A DNA stretch of 24,631 nucleotides from Pseudomonadota bacterium (lineage in GTDB: Bacteria; Pseudomonadota; Alphaproteobacteria; Azospirillales; Azospirillaceae), in assembly GCA_023412175.1 (NCBI GenBank), contig JAEYOB010000611.1, forward strand, positions 1-24,631, read 5' to 3'. Each line of letters starts with the position of its first letter. The stretch's first letter is position 1. The notes beneath the pieces were generated by a model, which worked only from the letters and a program-made list of their open reading frames with translations, ran no database searches and was not told the DNA's origin. Of the stretch, positions 6,528 to 14,000 are shown in pieces. The position numbers were made by a program, and so were the translations under genes.

Positions 6528-9500
6528 TCAGATGCGGTCCATTTTCAGCCTCAAGCCCTCCACCAAGAGGTCCGCGGCCTTGCTCTCATCCGGCCGCACA
6601 TGGCGGTTCCGGTCACGAACGAACGCCGCGATGTCGAGAATGGAAGGCTTGTTCTTAGCGTAGTTGTCGGCACGGAATGTGGTCGTCAGATAATTGATGC
6701 CTTCCTTCGGATTGTCGTCCTTTTCGTAGATCTTCCAGACGGCGAACAGCACGTGACGGGTCAGTGACGTACCCCATGCCGAGACGCCCAGGTCCTTGCC
6801 CTTCAGGTCGAGCGCGCGGGCCAAACGGGCTTTGTTGGCGGCGGTCGAGGACATGAGCGCCTTGTAGTCGTCCACTCCGTAAGATCTCGCGAACGCCTGG
6901 AAATCTGCGACCTTGGCTCCTCCCTTGGACTCAATATCGAGCATGCGGAAGTAGAACCGTTCCTCGGCCCCCAAGCTGCCCCACAGCCGCGGCGGGCAGC
7001 CGTCCGGAATGAGCAGGTTGTTGGCCACTGAGGACGCGTAATCGATGAGTTCGCGGATGACGCTCTTCTCGCCCCGAGCAAGCTGCCGATAAACGTCGGC
7101 ACCCACGTCGCGGCGGTCGATGGTCCGGTAGCCCGTGATGACTCGCAAGGCCGAGGCGTATGCGGCCAGCAGCAGGTCACCATCGGTGTACATGCGCCCG
7201 CCGGCGCTGTCCTCGCCGACGGCGTTCAGGATGTCCATCTGCTCCTTGACCGCTTCCTCAATCTCTATCTCAATGTCGACGCGCTTGGCGTTGCCGTCCG
7301 TCGTGCGCTTGCGCAGGGCGAGCAGGATAGTTCCCTGGACATAGTTGCCCTTCCGGTGCGGTGCGTCGGTTTCGGTGACCACATTCCATGCCGACGACAC
7401 GCGTAGGCCGGAGGCCCAGGTAATCGCCGCCAGATCCGCCCAGACGCCGGGGTTCTGATGGGTGAACATAATGATCTGCAAGCCGTTGTCCGGCATGCAG
7501 TCCGTCATGTTCCCGTATGCCTCGACCATGGCTCGCCGGAAATGCTCGTCTTGGCCTTGGATGGCGAGCGATCTCCGGCTGTCCCATGTCCAAGACTTGA
7601 AAGCTTCCGGCGGGTTGGTCATCAACCAAGCGATAAAGAACTCTGTGATCTCGTGATAAACGATCGCATCCGCGTAAGGAGGGTCAGTGATGAAGATGTC
7701 GCACGGTTCCTGGACCTTTTGCGCGCTAATTGGCTGGATAGTGAATTTTTGGGCAATTGCCGAGGCCGGATGTTCACCAAGCAAAGAGTTGCAAATATGA
7801 ACTACGCTTCTCGTGCTATAGCTGTACGACGTGTTTAGTGCCTGATTGTAAAACACGTGTGCCGTGTATTCTCCGGAACCCGGATGCCCCGTATTCCATG
7901 TGCAAAGACGGCACGCGTTGTCGACGATTTGGCACAAGTCGATTTCAAGTGCTGGACGCAGACTGTCTTCCATAGCGAAGGCGCGCTTTCGAAACTCTGC
8001 TATGGCCACCAAGCTCCTGGGATGGAACAGATGGTGCCAATGGGTCCATCCGCGAGTCCTGATCGGCTCATTCGTTTTTTCTCCGGCTTCAATCGGAGCT
8101 ATGGGAATGATACCGTTTCGTCGCCACTCAAGCCAAGCCTCGTCAATAGTTCTGATGATGAGATTTTCCCGTCGGTCGTCTTCTTCCGTGTACTCGGAAA
8201 AGTAGATTTCCGGCTGTCGACTGAGGACTTCCGGCATGGACCACTGGATGCAGTAAATCCGCTCCTGGAATAGGTCATTGGGGGCCGGGCGGACATCGTC
8301 CGCGGACCAGCGGCGCAGGTTTTCGAAGCCGCCTCCGGGTACGTCAAGCGCGGCGGCACGCAACGTGTCAATGGACACGCCGTGCTGGTCGGGATTCATC
8401 GGGTGGACGATGCGCCCGCCGCGGAAGGTGCCTTTATCCGCGGCCTCGATTTCCTTGGCAGATACGCCGGAACGGACGCTGATTTGGTACCGCTTGGCGT
8501 TGTGGTCGGAAACGAGCTCGGCAATCACGTTCCTGGTTCGGCTCACGACCCAAGACGGCGCGACGGGAACCATCCAACCGGTCCGGGGGCACTTCACCTC
8601 CACGCAACACAGGTGGGCCTTGGCCCGGTTAGCGATGGGAACTTCCAAGGCGGTGCCAAGAGGCGCGTGGACGAGGAACAGCCGTCGGCCGCGCTGGATG
8701 ACGGTTCCGGCGGCAGACTCGTTCAGCGTGTCGTCGTCCGCGCCCTCCTCGACGTCGATACGGTAGCGCTTCTCGGATGGCAGCGGGACGAGCCGTAGGA
8801 CGGCGCGCTTCCTACGGTTGACGATTCTAGACGAAAGAAGTGGCACCCGCCACCCGCTCCAGGGACACAGGGCCTCGAACGGCGGCGAGGCGGGGGGCGT
8901 TACGCCGTCTTTGCTGATCTTCCACTCATCCGCGCCCATTGCCCTGGCGCGGTAAGGTAGTCGCAGGTAGCTGTCGTCTCCGTCGTGCTCGATGCCGAGC
9001 GCGGTGATCTCATCGTCCACAGCCTGGATGACGGCGACGCGGGCTTCCTCTAACCTAGCTTTTTCTGCCGGCTCCGCACCAATAATGTTCAGGCCGCCCC
9101 AGGTCAGCACGCAGGCTAGGGGGTTCAGATCGGTGGCGACGACGTTGCATCCGCTCCTCGCCGCTTCAAAGGGTATCGAACCGCCGCCGGAGAATGTGTC
9201 GCCCACCTTGGGGCGGCGGCCAAACCTCATGACGCCGAGCTGCTCGACCAGCTCATCGACGCTTTCCGCGGACGTCCCCAGGTGCGCGTTGACCTCATCC
9301 CAGATGCCGTCATGGAGGCTAGTGTCGCACTCTTCCGGCCGTCGGGAGTAACGCAGGCGCCCATCGAAGGAATACGGTAGGGTAAGGATATATTGAGCGA
9401 TAAGACGCCGGCGTCCGTCCTGATCGACATCACGTCGCCACGCCGGCACTCCGCGGGGGTTGGTTTCGATTAGATCCCCGTACAGTTCCCAGCCAGGATC

Positions 9501-9827
9501 GATGTCGGATGCGGAAATTGCCTTGATCCGGCGAGCGAAGCTCTCGTCGTCCATGCCGAGCAGCTTTAAGAAGATGTCCAGATCCTTAGCGTCGTCGCCG
9601 GTGGCCGGCAGCAGGGAGGCGAGAACGGCCGCGCGGACTAGGATGAGAGGCTTGCGGCCCTTCCAGAACCCACCAAGGGACGTCAGGGTCTGCCCTGAGC
9701 CGGCCTTCCTCTCTTTGTAGCACTCGGCGGAGAGCCGGTTCACCGGCAGCAGCCGTTCGATCAGGGCGGGTGCCCACTTCAGGGAAAAGGGGACGACTTC
9801 CGATCGTTCCAGAACGAGGGATTCCAT
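6528..9827 (-). CDS. DUF1156-family DNA methyltransferase
   Basis: 1099 residues. The N-terminus (LIERLLPVNRLSAECYKERK, then a Trp-containing segment) is a divergent DUF1156 domain. The SAM-binding motif I is DTFSGGGSIPFEAARSG at 210-226 with ATDLNP following. The catalytic motif IV is DPPY at 715-718, inside DIFITDPPYADAIVYHE. Order and motif fit an amino-methyltransferase producing N6-methyladenine or N4-methylcytosine; which base cannot be told. About 490 residues separate the two motifs and hold the likely target-recognition part, including a degenerate Cys-rich module repeated twice (CPWSGWRVPL near 321, CPRTGWMVPV near 413). In this defence class the methylase is expected to mark host DNA as self. 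The start ATG 9827 follows GGAG with 6-7 bp spacing; the gap to DUF3780 is 25 bp. Confidence 0.92.
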   Translation of the reverse strand: MESLVLERSEVVPFSLKWAPALIERLLPVNRLSAECYKERKAGSGQTLTSLGGFWKGRKPLILVRAAVLASLLPATGDDAKDLDIFLKLLGMDDESFARRIKAISASDIDPGWELYGDLIETNPRGVPAWRRDVDQDGRRRLIAQYILTLPYSFDGRLRYSRRPEECDTSLHDGIWDEVNAHLGTSAESVDELVEQLGVMRFGRRPKVGDTFSGGGSIPFEAARSGCNVVATDLNPLACVLTWGGLNIIGAEPAEKARLEEARVAVIQAVDDEITALGIEHDGDDSYLRLPYRARAMGADEWKISKDGVTPPASPPFEALCPWSGWRVPLLSSRIVNRRKRAVLRLVPLPSEKRYRIDVEEGADDDTLNESAAGTVIQRGRRLFLVHAPLGTALEVPIANRAKAHLCCVEVKCPRTGWMVPVAPSWVVSRTRNVIAELVSDHNAKRYQISVRSGVSAKEIEAADKGTFRGGRIVHPMNPDQHGVSIDTLRAAALDVPGGGFENLRRWSADDVRPAPNDLFQERIYCIQWSMPEVLSRQPEIYFSEYTEEDDRRENLIIRTIDEAWLEWRRNGIIPIAPIEAGEKTNEPIRTRGWTHWHHLFHPRSLVAIAEFRKRAFAMEDSLRPALEIDLCQIVDNACRLCTWNTGHPGSGEYTAHVFYNQALNTSYSYSTRSVVHICNSLLGEHPASAIAQKFTIQPISAQKVQEPCDIFITDPPYADAIVYHEITEFFIAWLMTNPPEAFKSWTWDSRRSLAIQGQDEHFRRAMVEAYGNMTDCMPDNGLQIIMFTHQNPGVWADLAAITWASGLRVSSAWNVVTETDAPHRKGNYVQGTILLALRKRTTDGNAKRVDIEIEIEEAVKEQMDILNAVGEDSAGGRMYTDGDLLLAAYASALRVITGYRTIDRRDVGADVYRQLARGEKSVIRELIDYASSVANNLLIPDGCPPRLWGSLGAEERFYFRMLDIESKGGAKVADFQAFARSYGVDDYKALMSSTAANKARLARALDLKGKDLGVSAWGTSLTRHVLFAVWKIYEKDDNPKEGINYLTTTFRADNYAKNKPSILDIAAFVRDRNRHVRPDESKAADLLVEGLRLKMDRI

Positions 9828-9852
9828 AGTGGCTCCGATTGTCGGCGCGGGA

Positions 9853-10497
9853 TCAGAACGCGGTCAGACCGGCGAGGTCGAGCTTGCCGTTCCCGTCGTC
9901 GGGGCGGCCGGAACCCGTCTTGGTGGGCTTGTGCATGTTCGGATTGGCTTTGGGCTTGAGGCTCTGCCGCTCGGCCAGCAGCCCAAGGTCGCCGCCGTCA
10001 CGGTGCGGCTCAAACGTTAAGGCGTCCCGCAGGGCCGACCGCCACCCTTTGCCGCGCTGGCTGGCGTAGCCGGTAGTCGCGGCGGTCATGGTGTAGAGCC
10101 ACCAACGCTCCTCGCGCTTGAGGCCAAGCCAGTTCCGGATGGCTACGGGAATAGTGTCATCGGCCACCCGGTCGTCCTCAATGCCCCAGATCAGTGTCAG
10201 CAGCTCCTTCCCGAGCAGGCGCTGGACACCATTGTTGCCGGATTGCCAGCGGCCGGACTTTTTGCCCTCCGCCTTGAGAGTGCGGTTCAGCTCCATCCGT
10301 GCGTCGTTGGCGACCACCTCCCACTTGTCACGGGAAAGGACGGCGCGCAGGGCACACTCCGGTGCCCATTCGCTTTCGCGGTCGCCGGGTGGGCGCCCGA
10401 ACACCTCCAGGAACTCGACATCTCCATCCGACGCCTTGGGGATCCGGACCAGAAAGCAATGCTCCTGGTAAATGTCCTCGCAATCGAAGCCGCTCAT
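9853..10497 (-). CDS. DUF3780-family defence-operon protein
   Basis: 214 residues with no signal peptide or membrane segment. The N-terminal EHCFLVRIPKAS, the central WAPECALRAVLSRDKWEVVA and ERWWLYTMTAATTGYASQRG are the features by which I assign DUF3780, a family known mainly from operons with DUF499 and DUF1156 genes. The C-terminus is a low-complexity, basic, Pro/Gly-rich tail (NMHKPTKTGSGRPDDGNGK). Biochemical function is unknown; a bridging or specificity subunit is possible but unsupported by motif. It starts 12 bp after the ATPase stop with AAAGG 8 bp before ATG, so it is co-transcribed with its neighbours. The family call is from memory; the operon role is inferred from context. Confidence 0.78.
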   Translation of the reverse strand: MSGFDCEDIYQEHCFLVRIPKASDGDVEFLEVFGRPPGDRESEWAPECALRAVLSRDKWEVVANDARMELNRTLKAEGKKSGRWQSGNNGVQRLLGKELLTLIWGIEDDRVADDTIPVAIRNWLGLKREERWWLYTMTAATTGYASQRGKGWRSALRDALTFEPHRDGGDLGLLAERQSLKPKANPNMHKPTKTGSGRPDDGNGKLDLAGLTAF

Positions 10498-10509
10498 CGC
10501 CTCTACCTT

Positions 10510-13500
10510 TTACACCTGCGACCAATCCAGGTCCGCGTAGTCAAGGTGCGCCTGGCGGACATAGTTCAGGAACTCGCGCCCGGTGCCGAACCGAACGGCC
10601 ACATACTGAAGCGTCAAATCGGTAATGCCGGTAATCGCCTTAATGCGGTCAGCCATGTCCTCGAACTGGCCAACCGTCACCTCCATGTCGTCTCCGTAGG
10701 AGAACTTACACCACCTCCCGCTGGAGGGGTCGAGGAAGTGGATCGTGCCGCCTGCCACGCCGACGGCGTTGCAGGTTTTGAGCGCCTCCAGCAGTTCGTA
10801 AGCTTCTCGCGTCGACGTGGCCTTTCGGCGCGTCCGCAGGAGGACCGGCGCATCCTCGCGCGGCTCGCGCGGCCCGCCGCCACGGCTCCCACCCTTCGGA
10901 ATCGGTAGCGACACTTCGGCGGACCAGCGGGTACCTTCCTGGCCGATTATGAGGATGGACAGGGCGTCCGCAGGCACCATCACTGGCCCTTGATAGACCG
11001 CCCCGTTCTTTGGGCTGGAACCGTCGAAGGACACCCGCGCCAGCGCCACCTGCGGCATGACTTGGATTGTTAACTGGATACCGCCCACAACGGATTCGAG
11101 GCTCGGGCGGATCTCGATCTCGGGTTCCCATAGGACGGCCTTGCCAGTCCTGTGCTTGCCACGGCTATCGCTGACCAGAAACCACACGCGGGGGCCGACC
11201 GTCTCCCAGCGCCCACCGGAAACTGTCCCCGACTTGCCCGGCTCCGGCTCTCCGATCTCGGACACATGAATGGTGTCGCCGTTCACCGGCGTTACGGACA
11301 AGAGGTAACGCGCTCCCTCGCGGTCCTCGACAGCTACCAGAACGCCGGTGGACTCCTCAGGCGGCTCCTTGCAAACGATGTTGCCCTTGCGCTGCCAGAA
11401 CTTACGCTCGACCGCCGTCCGGACCAACGTCTCCAGCCCGCCCGGTGGCAGCCAGTGCCACTCTGACTTCGCGGCTGCCTTACGCTTCAGTTCGGCATCT
11501 GGAACCTCCTTAGCGTCGAACAGAATTTCCTCGGCATCCTGGCGTAGGGTGTCGAACTCATTATCAAACTTCTTCTCGTCGTAGTATTTGCTCCGCTTCG
11601 ACAAGGCCGCGATGATCTGCGCTTCGCCTTGGTAGTCGTTGTTTGTGAACTCCATCTGGAAGTCCGCGATAGTGCGGAGCTGTCCGCGGGCTGGGAACAC
11701 GATTGTCTTGAACGCCTCCCGGAGTGCGCTGGTGAACTGCCCGGCCGTCGTCGTCAGGTAATCCACGACCTCGCGGTATTGGGTGCTTGCCTCGCCGTGA
11801 ACCTTCCTGACGCTGATCTGGACGGCGTTGGCGGCATGGAAGCTTCGAGCAAGCTGCCTGAGCGTGCTGATGGCGTTGCTGTCGGCGGTTAGGACCAGCA
11901 CGCGGTTTTGCCGCTCGTTGTCCATCCACCAGTTGGTGAAGGCTTCCGGCAGCTTGTTCGCCGGCTGTTCTAGGATGATGAGGGACACGTGGTCCTCAAC
12001 CGTCTTGAGATCATCAAGTGACGGTAGGGCAAACAAGATGTCGTGATAGACCTTGCTGGAGACCGGCTTGAAGACCTCCCTGAGTTTTTTACGGAGCTCC
12101 TCATCGACGACCTCCTCCGCAAGCCCGTTCGCAATCTCCTGTATCTGTGCTGTGACGTTGGCTACGTCCCCGAAGTACAGGCGGTCCTCGCCTGGTGTTC
12201 GGAACAGGTAGTGGGCGTTGCTCCGCAGCGCCTCAGTCGCGTCCTTAACGTCCGCCACGCCCACCAGCGGGTCGAGCATGTGCTCGATAATTTCGGGCTC
12301 GCGCAGCCCCCGCACAGGGTCCTTGGCCGTGGACAGAGAGGACATCAGAAGCACCTTGGCGACGCCGCTGGCGAGCCGGTTGCCCTTCTGAGAGTCGATG
12401 CGTTCGGCCAGCGCGCTGCCCTTAGCCTGAATATCCTCGGTCACAGCATTGGTGTAGTTTCCGTTGATCTTCTTCACTTCTTCCAGCGCGCCGGGCACGT
12501 TCAGATCGAGATGCTGGAAGCCAATAAGGAAAGTGTTGCTCTCGTCGTCGTTCCACACGGCCCGCACGGCGTGCCGCAGGATGCGCAGCAGAGCGCGGGT
12601 CTGTTGGTAGCCGGCGTTCTCCTTAAAGCGGCCGACAATGTCGCGGATACCGGGATGAAACGGGTAGCTTTCGCGTACCGCCTTCAGCATCGATTCCGGC
12701 GTCGCGGCGATGGCGTCCAGTGCCTTCGCCTTCTTCATCTGGTCGACGTACGCTTGGGCAAGATCCTCGACAGCGTCGGGGTCGGGCGTGCCGTCGAATA
12801 ACTGGGCACAGGCGATTTGGTAGATTTCTGAGGAATTCTGCCGGACCGGGATCAGGTCTTCGCCGTACTTGTTCGCCTGCCGCACCGCGTCGTCGATGAT
12901 GGCGCGTACGGCAGCCGATGCGTCCCGGTAGACGTCGTCCTTTAGGTTGGTCAGAAGTACACAGCATTGCGGCAGGCTTTCCAGCGCATTGAACAGCCGC
13001 TCCAGCGCGACTACGGTCAGCTGCGCTAGGTCGGAGTTGACAACAGCCTGACCGCGGGCGGCCATGAGGTAGTGGGCCAACTCGTCGATCATGATAACCG
13101 TTGGGTGCCCTGCCAGCAGCTTCACCCAATCCTCGCGCCCCGGCGCCTTAGCCCCGTGTTGCCAGAATTTGGCGAACTCATTTCCCTTGCCCAGGCTGTC
13201 CGCAATGTGTCCCCAGATAAAGCGCTCAGGATCATCATGGCCGTTAAAGACAATAGTCTTCACCTCGCCCAGCTGCCCAATCTGGTCCACGAATTCCTTG
13301 GGAAGCACGCGGTGCCGGACGCTCGGGTGCATGGCGAGTATGCCGAAGCACAGCAGGCTGTGCGTCTTGCCACCACCCATGGCCTGTGACAGGTAATAGG
13401 CGCCGACATCGGACCTCCCGGCCAAGCGCCGGAATCCGTTCATCACAAGCCGCTGCATGCCCTCAGTGAAGACGTTCCGGGCAAAGAACGCATCTGGGTC

Positions 13501-13608
13501 CAGCTTCCCTGCTGCCAAATCCGGCAGCCCTGCGATCTGTGCGGCCAAGCTGTCGTTCCAAACCATGCCGCTCGGCTTGCACAGCTGCTTGACCGTTCTG
13601 ATCGGCAT
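10510..13608 (-). CDS. DUF499 AAA+-like ATPase, first gene of the defence operon
   Basis: 1032 residues. Walker A is QAMGGGKTHSLL (GGGKT at 78-82) and Walker B is TVIMIDELAHYL (D175-E176), with a probable sensor region in CVLLTNLKDDVY. This is the DUF499 ATPase signature of phage-defence operons that also carry DUF1156 methylases and helicases. Near the C-terminus, ARVSFDGSSPKNGAVYQGPV (from about 857) resembles the chitobiase/hexosaminidase C-terminal-like beta-sandwich, which often acts as a binding module. A flexible linker (KGGSRGGGPREPRED, about 905-919) and a final domain of about 110 residues follow. It is the promoter-proximal gene after about 390 bp of non-coding DNA. ATG 13608 is preceded by a GGGGGGAAGG tract. 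Confidence 0.88.
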   Translation of the reverse strand: MPIRTVKQLCKPSGMVWNDSLAAQIAGLPDLAAGKLDPDAFFARNVFTEGMQRLVMNGFRRLAGRSDVGAYYLSQAMGGGKTHSLLCFGILAMHPSVRHRVLPKEFVDQIGQLGEVKTIVFNGHDDPERFIWGHIADSLGKGNEFAKFWQHGAKAPGREDWVKLLAGHPTVIMIDELAHYLMAARGQAVVNSDLAQLTVVALERLFNALESLPQCCVLLTNLKDDVYRDASAAVRAIIDDAVRQANKYGEDLIPVRQNSSEIYQIACAQLFDGTPDPDAVEDLAQAYVDQMKKAKALDAIAATPESMLKAVRESYPFHPGIRDIVGRFKENAGYQQTRALLRILRHAVRAVWNDDESNTFLIGFQHLDLNVPGALEEVKKINGNYTNAVTEDIQAKGSALAERIDSQKGNRLASGVAKVLLMSSLSTAKDPVRGLREPEIIEHMLDPLVGVADVKDATEALRSNAHYLFRTPGEDRLYFGDVANVTAQIQEIANGLAEEVVDEELRKKLREVFKPVSSKVYHDILFALPSLDDLKTVEDHVSLIILEQPANKLPEAFTNWWMDNERQNRVLVLTADSNAISTLRQLARSFHAANAVQISVRKVHGEASTQYREVVDYLTTTAGQFTSALREAFKTIVFPARGQLRTIADFQMEFTNNDYQGEAQIIAALSKRSKYYDEKKFDNEFDTLRQDAEEILFDAKEVPDAELKRKAAAKSEWHWLPPGGLETLVRTAVERKFWQRKGNIVCKEPPEESTGVLVAVEDREGARYLLSVTPVNGDTIHVSEIGEPEPGKSGTVSGGRWETVGPRVWFLVSDSRGKHRTGKAVLWEPEIEIRPSLESVVGGIQLTIQVMPQVALARVSFDGSSPKNGAVYQGPVMVPADALSILIIGQEGTRWSAEVSLPIPKGGSRGGGPREPREDAPVLLRTRRKATSTREAYELLEALKTCNAVGVAGGTIHFLDPSSGRWCKFSYGDDMEVTVGQFEDMADRIKAITGITDLTLQYVAVRFGTGREFLNYVRQAHLDYADLDWSQV

Positions 13609-13695
13609 CCGCCTTCCCCCCGCACAACTACCCCAAAAGAACAGAGCGCGCGGATCATGGGTGATTACTCTTTCAGGTGGAAACTGAATAAATTC

Positions 13696-13705
13696 TTAGC
13701 GCTAA
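13696..13705. promoter_or_regulatory. Palindrome TTAGCGCTAA upstream of the defence operon; putative operator/promoter zone
   Basis: A perfect 10-bp palindrome about 90 bp upstream of the ATPase start. On the minus strand it overlaps TATTAG, and TTGAAT lies 19 bp further upstream; these could be weak -10 and -35 elements. AT-rich sequence follows (AAGAATTTATTCAG). No regulator gene is encoded in the operon, so a host or core factor would have to bind. This is a positional suggestion only. Confidence 0.3.
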
Positions 13706-13822
13706 TAGAGGTGCGCATACCGGGGTATTCAACCGAATCCCGCAGGGTTGCCCAATTAAGGTCTGTCTGGCCTCGCGCTAGAATGCACAAAAACCAAAAC
13801 GGCTAGGGCGCGTATACAAAGG

Positions 13823-13913
13823 TCAGAGCCATAGGAGGACGGCGGCGACTGTGATCATGGCAAGATAGTTGGCGGCACGCTTCTCATACGTAAGCGGTGT
13901 TTTGGCCCCACCT
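13823..13913 (-). pseudogene. IS5-family transposase, 3' remnant
   Basis: The minus strand reads GGAKTPLTYEKRAANYLAMI then TVAAVLLWL, stop. This matches the usual C-terminus of IS5-family (IS427-like) transposases, whose last residues follow the pattern R-Y-x-K-x-A-x-N-[YF]-L-A...W-L. Only about 30 codons survive; no DDE residue remains. The sequence after the stop (TTTGTATACGCGCCCTAG) resembles the terminal repeat side of such elements, so the IS end probably lies near 13802. The 5' part is absent, with tnsE beginning 90 bp away. Confidence 0.65.
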
Positions 13914-14000
13914 TCCCACGGGATCGGGGGGCGAGTCTCCCGGATCGCATAATCCGGTGTCCATTCTCCCGGGGGAAGCTCGCGGGGTCAGCCGCCCTGG

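Larger units (their letters stand above)
13609..14000. other. Junction between tns core and cargo: promoter region plus IS remnant
   Basis: A 392-bp non-coding stretch. Its left part is the likely promoter zone of the defence operon. The centre holds the 3' end of an IS5-family transposase (13823-13913). The right part contains a small inverted repeat, CCGGAT-N6-ATCCGG (13940-13957), about 45 bp past the tnsE stop; it has no T-tract. Confidence 0.6.

Noticed and set aside
12043..12801. Open plus-strand frame opposite the DUF499 gene
   Set aside because: No domain, composition typical of an antisense shadow; the minus-strand gene is clear.
13940..13957. Inverted repeat CCGGAT-N6-ATCCGG downstream of tnsE as a terminator
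   Set aside because: The stem is only 6 bp and no T-tract follows on either strand, so it cannot be called an intrinsic terminator.
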